From positions 1 to 64,000 of the forward strand of contig MCGO01000194.1 of NCBI GenBank assembly GCA_002104985.1: a stretch of DNA of 64,000 nt. The letters run 5' to 3'. The translations under genes and the position numbers were made by a program. The first letter of the stretch is position 1. The number at the start of each line of letters is the position of its first letter. This document shows positions 33,211-45,000 of the stretch, piece by piece. The stretch is from Rhizoclosmatium globosum (Eukaryota > Chytridiomycota > Chytridiomycetes > Chytridiales > Chytriomycetaceae). The notes below the pieces were generated by a model. It made no database searches. It was not told the origin of the DNA and saw only the letters and a program-made list of their open reading frames with translations.

Positions 33211-35263
33211 ATGCGCATCGCCCCACCACCACCAGGCATCAAACCACCACCACCACCACCACCAACACCGGCCAGTTCAATTCCACCGCGTCCAACACAA
33301 ACAACACAAACAGCAACAACACCGACACCGGTTCCTCCACTGCGACCACGACCACCTTCATCGGACTCTCTTTCAACAACAAACACGAACACGAACGAAG
33401 CACCGCCGCCGCCACTCGCACCCCGTCCCCCACAGTCTCTTCAACTCAATTTCAAGCCCAAGTCCAAGCTCAATCCAAGGCCCAGGCCCCAACGCCCGTG
33501 CCGCCTCCCCGCCCAAACCTGAATATCCAACAACAAGAATCAGAACCACAATCGATTGGATCCCTTCTTGGAAATATTATTGGAAACATTCAGCAACCCC
33601 AATTGACACCAACGCCAAAACCAGTTGTGCCGCCGCGTCCCGTTGTTCCTCCTCGGCCAGTGACCTCTCAGTCACTTCAACAGTCTCACTCCCGTCCTCC
33701 TCCGCCACTGCCGACGAGAGCCCCTTGGCGAGATCCTGTTGAAGATTCGGGAACTGTAGCAGAGAAGGCAGAGAAGGAAAAGGCAGATATCGATGATTGG
33801 CATCCGGTTTTACTCAAACTCAAGAACTTCCCTGCATCACGCCATGATTATGTTAACATGGATTTCACTGATATTGACAACTATGCTATCGCCTGTCCGT
33901 CGTCTGAAACGGCGTCGATTCAAAGATTGGCGGAATACCTGACCTACCCCTTTTCTGATGCTCTATCAAAGATTCGTTCTATCTTCTGTTGGGTGGCAAG
34001 TAACGTTTCGTATGATCACGATGGGGTAAGATATAAATCATGGGATGAGGGACAAGGCGTGGCTAACACTTAACAATAGCTTCGCTCTAACAGAATCGGT
34101 CCGCAAGACGCTAATTCAATTCTGAGAAATCGTTCAAGTGTTTGCGAAGGCTATTCAAACTTATTTATGGCGCTCTGCGAAGCAGCACCACTTTACCACG
34201 GACACGAAGAAATCGCTGCCTTTAAAATATCCGGCGCTTGTCGTGGTGCTGGATTTGAAGCTGGAGATACTGTCACTGAATTGAGCTCACACGCTTGGAA
34301 CGCAATCTACATAAATGGAGAATACCGCTTCATCGAATGCACTTGGGCAGCAGGTGCAATGACAGACAGCGGCCCCAAAAAGTTCTATATGCCAAAACCA
34401 TACTTTCTTGTCCCTCCTAATCAATTTATTTACGCGCATATTCCAGCTGAAGGAAATTCCCAGCAATATCTCCCCAACCCTCTCACCCACCGCGAATGGC
34501 TCCAGCTCCCAAAAATCGAACCAACCTACATATCAAACGGCATGCGTCTCCTCTCCATCACAGGCGTCTCCCCATCCACACATCACGGCCTCCTCAGCTA
34601 CACTGAAATCACAGACAACTACCTCCAAATCCGAATCGAATTCGACACCCTACAATCCCAAGAATCAGGCGGCTGGACAAAGGCCAAGTCTTCCCCGGCG
34701 TCGCTGTTCCCTACAAACACACAAAACAAGCAATCCACATCCCGAACCCGCCCCACACAAACTCGCTGAAACGTGCAGGTGGAATGCCGTGGGACATGCT
34801 TGCGCACACGGAGGCGTCAAGTCGGGTTGGGAAACATGTTAAGGTGTATCGAGGGTATCTCCCGCGTGGGGAATGCGTTGTGTCTATTGTTGCGCAGTGT
34901 TCGTTTAGTGTTGGGGACGATCAAGCTTCCGAGGCCATGTCGTTCCGTGTTTTGAATCGAGGGGATGGGATGCGGAAGGCGGCGCCGTTAGTCTATATGG
35001 GAGATTCTGGGTTGGAGGTGATGGAGCCATTGGAGGGAGAGTTGGGGGTTGGTTCGAGGGTTCGGTTTGTGGTGAAGGGAGGAACAAATCCAGTCATTGT
35101 GAATCCTCGGAACAAAGTTTTGGATATGAGGAAGGGGGATAGTGGGACGTGGGTTTTGGACACGTGTGTAGATTGTGTGGGGAGTTGGTTTGTGTCGGAA
35201 AAGAGGAACACCTCTTTCGGAGCTTATTCGCTTATTCATGCTGCTATGTATCAGATTGTTTGA
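33211..35263 (+). CDS. Transglutaminase-like (kyphoscoliosis-peptidase type) protein with Pro-rich N-terminus
   Basis: A long Pro/Thr-rich disordered N-terminus with PxxP motifs is followed by a transglutaminase-core domain: IRSIFCWVASNVSYD, then after an intron (34027-34079) NRSSVCEGYSNLFMALCEAA with the nucleophilic Cys, SSHAWNAIYINGEY with the His, and FIECTWAAGAM where family members usually have Asp-x-Thr-Trp. A C-terminal beta-rich KY-like region (VKVYRGYLPRGECVVSI) completes it. Frame changes that each need one added base occur in a C run at 33427-33431 and an A run at 34679-34681; homology resumes at once. PxxP plus this domain recalls Cyk3-type cytokinesis scaffolds, but that is inference. 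Confidence 0.75.
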
Positions 35264-35337
35264 TATATAATAATAGATTCCTGATTCTCTCTTTTGTTCA
35301 TTCATCTCTTTCTCTCTTCACTTATTTTATCTGAAAA

Positions 35338-36733
35338 ATGATGCAACAACCAACATCCCATCCAACGGAGCTCCCGTTTGAGCCAGGAACGCTCACTCCG
35401 GCCATGTTTCTCCCTCTCTACACGGCGTTCCTACATGCCTTCCACGCGGCCGCTGGAGATAAAGCAGCGGCGGCAGCTGTTGCAATGGGCGAAGCCCCAA
35501 AACCAAAATGCAAACTCGCAGGTGAGATCTTCGTACTCTCTCTTCACTATGTCATCTATGTCGTCCTTCTTTTCCTATGCTCTCGTACCTCTTGTATTTG
35601 CTACACACGAACCCCCCCCCCCCCCCCCAGACTAACCTGCTTTTTAGATCATCTGATTCGCTTTGAACAGCCACCAATGTACGAAGGCCGAACCTTCAAC
35701 ATCTTTGACTTTTTCGAAATTGTTAAAGGGCTTGGCGGCTTCTCGCAGATCCAGTCTTGGACAGCCCTTTGCAGAAAAGTCAACATGTATGTGCTTGAGC
35801 CTTCTAAACTCGGTGGCAACTGACACGTATTTACCAATATCAGGAACCCTGCAAAGTCTAATATTTCAACGCGTCTCCGTGAATGGGCCGACAAGCACCA
35901 TATTATTCCTTTCTTTGACTTTCTCCTTGGAGCTCCAAACGACTTTTACAGAGACCTTCGACCCGATGAGATTATTGGAAACATAAAAATCGAGAAGGAT
36001 GGCTTTGACGAGCCGGTTTTGGAGTCGGACAAGGAAATGTGGTTGCGGCTCTATGGGTGCGTCTTTGTCTATTAACCCTGACGCCAATAATTAACGTTAA
36101 AATAACTCTCTCTACAGTCTCGATGGTGGTCTCACAACACGTAAAAAGAAACCTGTTGTCGCAGCCGCCCCTCCACCACCTATTCCCCAAACCCCTCAAC
36201 AAGCAAACGCAGCGTCAACGTCTGTTCCTAGCACTGAACCTGCAAGCTCACTAGCCGGTGCGAAACGACTTCTCGATCTTTCATCTCACAATGACGATGG
36301 AACACCTTCTGGAAAACGAAGACGCCACTTTGACGCTGACCGCATCGTCATTATTGGTGGTGTTCCTCATGCAGCGCTTTCAATTGCAGAACAGAAAGTT
36401 TTGAATGACGTGAATGCGAAACTCAAGGCATTGAATCATGTGGCTTCTGCCGTCAAGGTGGAAGGAGGACAGCAAATTAGTACGGCGAATCTCGTTTCTG
36501 CAAGTGGAGGAGGGCTTATTGTTCCCAGTGCTTCGTCACGTTTGGAAGCGTTGCAGAGTTCTTTGGACGCGTTGAAGAGTGTGAACGTCGTTGCTGGAGC
36601 TGGGACTGGGCTACCTGCTCTTTCGGAGAATGATAAGCTAAAAGCAGAAGTATCTCAGTTGTTAGATTTATTGAAGGGTCAACAAGTCATCATTGATGGT
36701 TTGAGAAAGCGTGTGGCAACTTTTGATGAATGA
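35338..36733 (+). CDS. ARID/BRIGHT DNA-binding domain protein
   Basis: Probable chromatin or transcription factor. Four exons: 35338-35521, 35648-35786, 35844-36056 and 36118-36733. The ARID region starts PPMYEGRTFNIFDFFEIVKG and continues GGFSQIQSWTALCRKVNM, matching helices of the ARID fold, with the SNISTRLREWADKHHIIPF helix after the next junction. Downstream are a Pro-rich linker, a basic stretch SGKRRRHFDADR likely to be a nuclear signal, and a C-terminal coiled coil (NDKLKAEVSQLLDLLKGQQV). No PHD or JmjC domain follows, so Rum1 or Swi1 identity is not supported. Intron 1 holds a run of 17 C just before its acceptor. Confidence 0.75.
35612..35628 (+). repeat. Poly-C tract (17 C) in intron 1 of the ARID gene
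   Basis: Uninterrupted C run followed by CAGACTAACCTG. The TTTTTAG acceptor 19 bases further on, not the CAG next to the run, restores the reading frame. Confidence 0.9.
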
Positions 36734-36967
36734 TTGTTATCTGATTAGATGGTATCATCAAATAAAACAAAGGAATTGTTTATAGAATATTCTCTGACGG
36801 ATCCTCTTTGCCAATCGCAGCTTGAAACAAGTGGAAAGCAGGAAAGGGGGGAATATCTGTGTCGATTCTGATTGGTCCGGAGCTCCGAACCAACCAAAAC
36901 GCAAGGAGTCTGTCCTTGTCGCTATTTAGCCTACAAAAAACACCGTTGAATTCGTCCCGTATCCACT

Positions 36968-37898
36968 ATGATTGCATTGCGTTCTTCGTGCTCACGCCTG
37001 TTCTCCACATCTTGCCGGTCTAGACAAGCCTCTCCTCTCTGTGCTGCAACACAACTTCACTCACTACCTCCCCTCCTTCAACATTCTACCGAAGGAATCT
37101 TCCACCTGTAAGTTACTCCTTTATTCATATTCATAGCCACTAATCACAAACTCTCCACAGATCTTGACATCATTCTCTTCACCAGACGGCAAGAAACTCC
37201 TCAAAGACTGCCTCCGTCTTGGCACAGCAGAATCATTTCTCCAACTCTCCGGAAACCTGACCCACCAATCAGAACCCTCCTTCTGCGGCCTCGGCTCCCT
37301 CGCGATCGTCCTCAACGCTTTGGAAGTCGATCCCCAACGAGCTTGGAAAGGCGCCTGGCGGTGGTACGATGAAACCACTCTCTTATCTTGCTCGCGATCC
37401 GTCGAAAGCGTGCGACAGTCTGGAATCACATTTGACCAGTTCAGCTCCCTCGCCTCTTCCAATGGCCTAAACGTATCAGGAAAACGGATCCAGTCCTCCT
37501 CTCACACGCTCACAACAAAGCAAGAATTCATCAACGACTTGCGACGAGTTTGTTCGGGCAGTGGTGAGCAGATGGTTGTGAGCTTCTGTCGCAAGATGTT
37601 GGGGCAGACCGGGGATGGTCATTTCTCGCCTGTTGGATGTTTTCATGAGGAAACAGGGATGGTTCTTGTATTGGATGTAGCAAGGTTCAAGTATCCAAGC
37701 TACTTTGTACATGTGGATGTATTGTATGAGGCAATGAAACCAGCTGATAAGGCAACAGGGAAAAGCAGGGGATATTTCGTATTGGGGAAGAAAGAGGAAG
37801 CTGTTGAAGAGCGGGGTAGCTTGTTGGGTGCAATTCAGGGACACTTAAATGGTTGTCTCTTCCACCAACACTCTGAGGGCGATATGTGTTGTGCATGA
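36968..37898 (+). CDS. PCS: Phytochelatin synthase with mitochondrial-type leader
   Basis: Gamma-Glu-Cys dipeptidyl transpeptidase making phytochelatins from glutathione for Cd/Zn/As binding. Exon 1 (36968 to about 37105) starts MIALRSSCSRLFSTSCRSRQ, a basic, hydroxylated, acid-free leader; exon 2 starts at 37161. The junction restores FYRRNLPP...FSSPDGKKLL, the canonical PCS start. The catalytic triad is visible: Cys in SEPSFCGLGSLAIVLNAL, His in GDGHFSPVGCFH and Asp in VLVLDVARFKYP. The C-terminus is short, so this is the bare catalytic half without the Cys-rich plant tail, apart from a final CCA. The leader frame and the FYRR frame differ by one missing base between 37025 and 37085. If that base is truly absent, the start needs re-evaluation. 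Confidence 0.88.
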
Positions 37899-38272
37899 TT
37901 GGGATCTCTCGTTTATAATCTGTCTCCTTAAGCTTAATAATGTAGAAATAAAACAAAACTTGTGACTAATGGTCTGATTTTTCACAACTTTGCCCTTCTC
38001 GCTTCTAGTGCCTATTCTTCTACAAGCTTCAATGTTAGTTGTCTGCATCTGCACATTCAATTTTTATCACTTGACACTGAGTGTTAGATCTTGATCTCTG
38101 TGAGCTCAGCAATTAGAAGCTCAAAGACCAAGAGTCCCAGATAATGCTTTCAGCAAAAACTTGAGAAGGTGGCTTGTAAGCTACAATCAAGTCCAATAAA
38201 AATCAAAGCCTCTTCAAAACAGTGCCTTATAATACATTTATGTTATATACAAACTAATTCAGCTCAAGATGG
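37899..38272. other. Intergenic region
   Basis: AT-rich, about 370 bases between convergent genes (PCS and the unidentified gene on the other strand). Nothing else was seen. Confidence 0.5.
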
Positions 38273-39687
38273 TCAACCTGATCCTACATTGGATAAGAGG
38301 GACAACAGCACTTTATATATTTTGAGGGGTATTCCTCCAATAAACTGAACTGTGCCATCATTGGAAACAAATGCGTAATTTGTTTTGATAACAGTGGGTG
38401 AATTTTGGCAGATGACAGCCTGATTGTGGCAAAATCCAGGATCTGATGGGCTTGTTTGAAACACCCTACCCAATATTACTATTGGCAGCAAAGCACAAGG
38501 ACTGACATACCTTGTTTGAATTTGCTCCAGCTCTTCCATTGATAAAATCATTTCACCACCATCGTCAACAATAGCTAGGTGTGGCTTCAACTTGATGTCC
38601 ATACCAAGAACCAGAGCTTCCAAAATACTCCTCATATGGTCAGGTGAGAAGCTTACTCTCTGTAACGATGTCAAAAGTTCAAATTCTATCCACTTGGTCA
38701 CAGCTTGCTGTAGATAAAGATTGCCATTCATCAACACTAGTGAAAGCTTGTGGCTGGGTTTGTCCTCATCTGTCATTGATGAGAAATCAATTTTTCGGAC
38801 CATCACTACCATCAGCTCAAGCTTGAAGGTAACTTGAGACCAAATTTTGATTATCCATCCTGTGGAAGCAAAGTAAGACATCAAGCCACATTTAACAGTT
38901 TTAAAGGAGGTCACCCACCCATACACTTCTCATATCTTACTTCTACCCTCCAGTCGGACAACAAGTCAGATCCAAATACTAAATCTGTATGTTCTTGTGT
39001 ATGAATAAATCTGGCCAAACTTGACTCCAAATCAGCAGGTATATTGACGTCTGGCTGATTCACAAAGTGATGTATTGTCCATGGTATGTTGCAAAGCACT
39101 AGCAACCTGTTAATTTGGCATCAGGATTAGCATTTTTAACTCACTTGAAATACTGTCATATGTTACGTCTTGGATACTTGCTTGACATAAGGACGTTTTC
39201 TTGACTGCTTCCGAGATTACAGGATTTAGTGGACCTGCTTCTATATAATAAGAACATTTCAGAAATAGAGTGTTACTCAACTTGCTCTTCTCTTTGAATG
39301 GGATTTGTTGGTTTGCAGACAACGAACAAATTTTTTCACTTTTGGAGGGAGGAGGTCGAATGAGATGTTTTCTTGCTTTGTTGTTTTTTGAGCGAAGGGC
39401 GTTCCTTCCAACACAAAGGCAATATTTTGTGCAGGGACTTGGTTTATGGAGTTGTCACGCTGGGATTGTAAACTATGTCCACAATCTTCAGCGTCTGTTA
39501 AAATCTCAGAGTCAGGGGTATACAGCCTCCCTTCTCTTGTCATCGTTGACTTTGCACCAAGTGTATGCAGGAAGTCATTGGGTGATTGGCTGTAATTGAC
39601 AAGGAGGAATGGCAAAGATGGCAGAGACGCAGGAGATGGTGGTGCTGGAGAGGATGGCGACCTCATTCCAATGGCAACATGATCCAT
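38273..39687 (-). CDS. Unidentified multi-exon gene
   Basis: Not recognised. Open segments joined by plausible splice sites read from 39687: a Pro/Ser-rich start (MDHVAIGMRSPSSPAPPSPA), an exon ending KSHSKRRA near 39279, EAGPLNPVISEAVKKTSLCQ from about 39239, LLVLCNIPWTIHHFVNQPDV near 39090, then the longest exon with KPSHKLSLVLMNGNLYLQQA and HMRSILEALVLGMDIKLKPH, an intron near 38510-38470, and the final part ending LKIYKVLLSLLSNVGSG. The exons look like a real globular protein (mixed hydrophobic spacing, few low-complexity stretches after the start). Function unknown; exon borders approximate. Confidence 0.5.
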
Positions 39688-40099
39688 TCAAAGAAACAAG
39701 CTACGGACACAGGGTGGTGGATGGAAGATGGTGGTGGGGATGGACCTGTGTGGCGTCAACGTTTGTGACAATGTGAACAAAAAAGGTGACAATGTGGACC
39801 AAAAAAGAAAAAGGAAAACAGGGATGGAAATTGCAATCTGACGAGGCACACATAACACCCAATAAGATAAGACAATCAAACAGAGACAAGGGAAATGGCA
39901 GTATAAATTGTGCTCTTTTAATCCAAAAGTAAACCTTGCCCTTTGATTTTGCACTTAAAAACTCAATTTTTGCTTTTTCTTTTCTTGTTTGTTTTGCTAC
40001 CTTCACTCTGACCATTTTTAATAGATCCACAGGTTTGGGTATTAAGGTTGTGATGATAAGTTTATGGATTAAATCCCAAGCCTTATATCAAGTCAAATA
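39688..40099. other. Intergenic region
   Basis: About 410 bases, purine-rich on the plus strand from 39780 to 39900. It lies between the start of one minus-strand gene and the stop of another. No feature was assigned. Confidence 0.45.
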
Positions 40100-41963
40100 T
40101 CAACGATCAACAAGCAATCCATACACTCTCCTCAAAGCCATGAATCCCCATGGACCAGCAACTAATCCCGCTGGAGTCCCTATAGCCATCCAACCCATCC
40201 ATGTTGCAAATCCATCAATCACACCAATTCCATCTGTCCCCATCCACATATCCTGAATGCTTCCCTCAGGGCTCCACCAAAACTGGATATACATTACCAC
40301 AGCTGCTGCCCATGGACTTCCATATGCAACAAACAGGATTATAGCAGGAACAACACCAAGAGGCAGAAAAATGGGCACTGCAGGCATCAAAGTGGCAATC
40401 AACGCCACAAACGGCAACACTGCCTGAAGTGCAAGTGTATTTCCTGGAAATACCAGAATACTAGTCAAGTGTGTGAGACAGACTCTGTACACCAACAGAT
40501 CAAGATTCAAATGGAAACTTGCATCCAACGGGTCAATCAGCGCAACAGCAAGATCTTTTCCAACTAGTTTTGTGAGGTATCCAAGAACACCCAGGTCTGA
40601 ATAAACAAGTGTTCCTAGTGTTGAGAAGAAGACAAGGCTGGAGAAGGCTAGGTCTGCAAGGAAAGGTGGTACTGCTCCAGGGAGTGTGGTTGTGATTGGA
40701 TCCAGAGATTCTCTGGTCACATTTGGTTCATATGTAATAGCTTCACGAGAAAAGGCTGCAGGACCCATCCAGCGCACTTCCGCTATGGCAGGACCGAGTT
40801 TGAGGAACGCCTTGATTCTTTCACCATACGCAGCAAGCTCAATAAATTCGACAGCTTGTGGGAAACGGGCACGGAACTGAGAGGCGGCGGTTGAAGGCAT
40901 TGTACCTGGCTCTTTAGGTATACTGTAGAGCTTCTCCTGATAGACGTAGTATCCACCCAACGCAATTTTAGCTGCGTCAACACAAGAAACATTTTGATTT
41001 GGCCACGAAATTGCCAAATGAGAGTCAATTGCATCAATTACATGGTTTCGCACTTCAATGGCTCCATATTGGAGAGCAAGTTTGCGCACACTAAGGTCAG
41101 GAATCACACTGAACGGGTTCGGAGAGTGTGCAGGAATAGGGTTCCCGATAAACGAAATGGCAGCATGAATTAGTTCTGGTGACGAGTAGATGAGGTTGTT
41201 GACAAAGAAGGCAGTGCTGATGGAGGGTATTATGACAAGGGACCAGATCAGCAACGATGTGATAGATGCGTTCCACGCTTCACGTAATCTTGCAGGAGGT
41301 AATGAGGCAGCAGAAGTATCCGACTCCAGATGGATAGATGCGAAGCGAATAGTGACAAGAGTTGCGGCTGTAAGCAGGACGCCGGCTCTAAAAGGAGCCG
41401 ATGACCAGGCCAGCGAGACTAGGGTGGCGCGAAGAGCCCATTTGAGCATAAACTTTGGCCAAGGCTGGCCCGCGTCTGTGATATTTCGTTAGTATCACAC
41501 TAATTGTGATTTAAATGTTCGCAAACCGTCGTCCAGCGACTGAGGGCGCACAGGAAGCCGGGCATAGACACGCAGATAGGCATCAAGGAGCGAGTAGACG
41601 GGCCCAAGCACAAACTATTGACACGGTCGCGGGTCAGGGAAGCATCACTTGGCCAAACAAATTGCACAAACAAACCCGCAAAACCGCCTCAATCGAAAGC
41701 CACAAAGTCGGAAGTTGCGCGTCTTTTGCTTCAGACGCGGCGTCAACGAGAACAGCCTTGGTCCGGTGGAGCGGAACTGAGATCAACACTCCGCTCAGAA
41801 ACGGTAAGAGAATCGGTGTCAGGAGCGTGTACGACAGCCCCGTCAGTCCGGCTAGAGCTGCGCCTGGAAGCACAAGAGAACTCAGGCTCGCCTTGACGGG
41901 CCCTGGTGTCATTGGCGACCGCAGTGGCGATGTGGCTTTGCTTGTTGATGCTGGAAGTCCCAT
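40100..41963 (-). CDS. TMEM245/AI-2E-exporter-like membrane protein
   Basis: Polytopic membrane protein. The N-terminal exon (41963-41649) begins MGLPASTSKATSPLRSP, then hydrophobic LTGLSYTLLTPILLPFLSGV, like the first AI-2E-family helices. The last exon (41475-40100) has a large loop (RFPQAVEFIELAAYGERIKAF), then several helices with ALQAVLPFVALIATLMPAVP and FLPLGVVPAIILFVAYGSPW, and ends GTPAGLVAGPWGFMALRRVY, the GxxxGP-type end of this superfamily. A middle exon encodes VLGPVYSLLDAYLRVYARLP and joins the last through a consensus intron (41526-41476). Joining the first and middle exons requires an unusually short 34-base intron (41648-41615) or one indel. Family assignment is by pattern only. 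Confidence 0.6.
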
Positions 41964-42029
41964 CTTTTACAGCTTTAAAAAATAAACTCTTCTGAGGCTA
42001 TTCTTTATTTTGGTTGCTCTCTCATATGC

Positions 42030-45000
42030 TTACACCCCTTCTTTCTTCTCTCCTTGATTCTCTGGTGAGACCCGCGGCGATGTTGCCCATGGCCTTCGTT
42101 TACCCGAGTCCCGCAAGAATTCATCCCACCATCCAACAATATAAATTGTTGAGAAAGTGAATCGCACCAACGACAAAGCCGCAACAGACCAGAATAAGAA
42201 CGTCAAGTATCTGTGTGGGAATCTTCAATATATGTGACGAAAGAAGGACGTATCACTCACGGATTAATGGATGTATTAAGCTTCGTGGAGGGAAACAGCA
42301 ATCCTAACATACTCGGAGATGTGAAGATAAAAACGAGAAGCATATTGGATAGAATCCATCCCAACACGACGTGTGTCCGATACTGTTTGAAGAAATCTAG
42401 TCAACAAAAACCAAGACGTTAGTATTAAAAAACCTCTTTTCTGCATGCTTACCATCATGTTTTGTTTGTGCATTTGGTGCTGCCTCCGGGGCAGTCAAGT
42501 TGGCTTTGAGCTTTAGTTTCCTTTCACTAATAAGCTTGAAAGTGACGTTCCAGGCCAAATCGATATCATTTGTTTCAACTGGGAGATCAACCACTGCAAC
42601 TTTCTTTCCTTCCGCGTTAGTCTGGGTTTTGACTTCCGCAACAGGCACAATTACGTTATCCCCCTTTGTACCCCAAGTGACGTCATGGATGTTACAGACT
42701 GAATGAGAGAGAATCAGTTTGTAAATTGTTTTAAATTTAAGAGTTGCAACTCACAAGCATACACCATCAGCACATTCACATAAACAGGCAACATGAACAT
42801 ATACTGGCTCGTACACAACAAACAATGTAGGATATCCATGTGAATAAAACTACTCAAAAAGTAGACTCCATAGACTGTTACCATACTGATAACAATGTCC
42901 CGAAAACTTGGTGTGCTTCCAGCATAACTCACAAAACCCATTCCCGAGCTTTGAAAGTCTCTGACTGCATATGTAACCGTCCAAATAGCCATAAAAAGCA
43001 TCATGAACATTAAGCAGGCAAAAAATACGGCGACGTAAAAGTATAACCATTTTGAACCTGCTGGACGATTTCCAAGAGCGAGAATGAATGCAGTTACAAG
43101 AGTCATCAAGTAGATTTGGTTGATGACGTTGAATACTATTGCTCCATTTGGATAGAATGGATCTGAGCCAGAAACTGATGTTGTATTGGACGCTCCAAAT
43201 AGAAACTAGGGAAATATTCAATACCGAAACACTCTCCACCCTTCTCACTTACATAAAACGACAAGTAGAAGTTTCCAATATTAAACCACTGGAAAAAAAT
43301 ACCAACAGCATTATATAGGAACTCAAAGTATAACATCCATTTCCTCCCCATCTGATGTGTCGAAGTCCCAATACGCTGCCAATTATACGTCGCATACAAA
43401 GCCGCAAAAAACGAGCCATTCAACCACCTCCGCCGCTGCGATATCAAGTCATGCAACTCACTCGGAACGTCCGTTTCAGCACGTGCACTTTTAACGTATT
43501 TCAACAACCAACTCTTATCCTTCTTCATTACGAGCTCGAAACACAGGATACGGTCTTCAGCGAGATACATATTCGCCTCTGAAACGCTCTCTCCAACAGA
43601 AGTTTCACCGTGGAAATAGCATTTCAAAGGTTCTCCTTTCAACGCCTCATACCTATACGCGCTGAACGCGCCGGGAAGGACGGAGATGTATCCCAGTACG
43701 GATTCAAGCGGCTTGTCAAGGATGTTTGACATTTTGTATTCAAAGTTCTGGACGGCGACGAGAGGGTTGATGAAATTGGACAGGTATTTCCCGGGTTCTG
43801 CGGCGATTTCTCCACAGGCTCCTCCAACCTCTGGATACCAGTGAAACGCATTATACAAGTGAAAGAGAGATTCTTTGGTTGGTTTAGTGCCAACGTCTAG
43901 GAGGATACAGACTTCAGGTTGAATCGACTATGCAAAACATTATCAACAACAAATGCCAAAAGGACAGTATTTAGCCACTCACTTCACAAATCGCGTTAAA
44001 AAACCAGCGATGCGAGTTTATCTTTTTCGCATTCTTCTCCTTCAACAAAAACATGGTTTGCACGGGTACAAACACAATCCCTTCGTCAGTATCGTTCGGT
44101 CCCTTCCTTTCAAGCTCTTTATCCATATTTGCTTGGATGGTGTACTCAAACATGTGTGCCGTGACGTCTTTGTTGTCGACTTTTGTTTGGATGAGGCCGT
44201 CCATATAGAGACCGAGGATCTTCATTACATCTAGGACGGTGGGGTTTACTTTTGTGCGGCCGTCGGATACGACTACAATGAGGATTTCTTTCCATGCGTC
44301 TGGGGTCCAGTTTGCGCGACCGGAGCAGAGGTATGCAATGTTTTTCTGGATTGCACGGAATGACTTGCAGAAGAGGACGTCGTCTTCGTTATACACTAGT
44401 TTTGAAGAATAAGTTTGAAGATTTCAGAACAGAAAGAAGTCACAAAGTGTTTTTCTTACTCGTAATCACAATCGCCATCCTAATTTTCCTGTTATACAGC
44501 ATCGGTCGAATCTTGTACTCCTCCTCTACAAACTTATTTGGATCACAAGTAACAGCAGTATACCTAACGATAAAACCCCAACTTAACGTTCAACCCCTCA
44601 ACTCAATTAAAAAACCCCACTCTCTCACCTCAATTTATCAAACTCCTCAGGAATCTCTGCCCCCTTCCACCCATCCTCCTTCTCAAACTTCATCCCCGCA
44701 GACACTTTCGCACTCACAGTCACTTGCACAACAAACTTCCCATTCTCAACAGGAACAATCGTCGACCGTCTGCTTCCATTCGTATAATCCGGCAACGTCT
44801 CCGACGACGCCACAACAGGAACCGCGCGCGCGCCGAGGGGTTCTGGTTGGGGGTATGAGGAGGCAAGAGAGGGTTTACGGATGTGTGTGGATTCGCTTCC
44901 TCCCCCCGCGGAGTTTGCGACATGGTTTTGGGCGAGGACGGCGGCGTTTGCGAGGGTGTTTGTGGATGCGAAGGTTGGGTTTTTGAGGGCGGATTTCGTT

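Noticed and set aside
37164..37898. Phytochelatin synthase start at 37164
   Set aside because: The codon there is TTG. The canonical FYRRNLPP start and a leader lie in the preceding exon.
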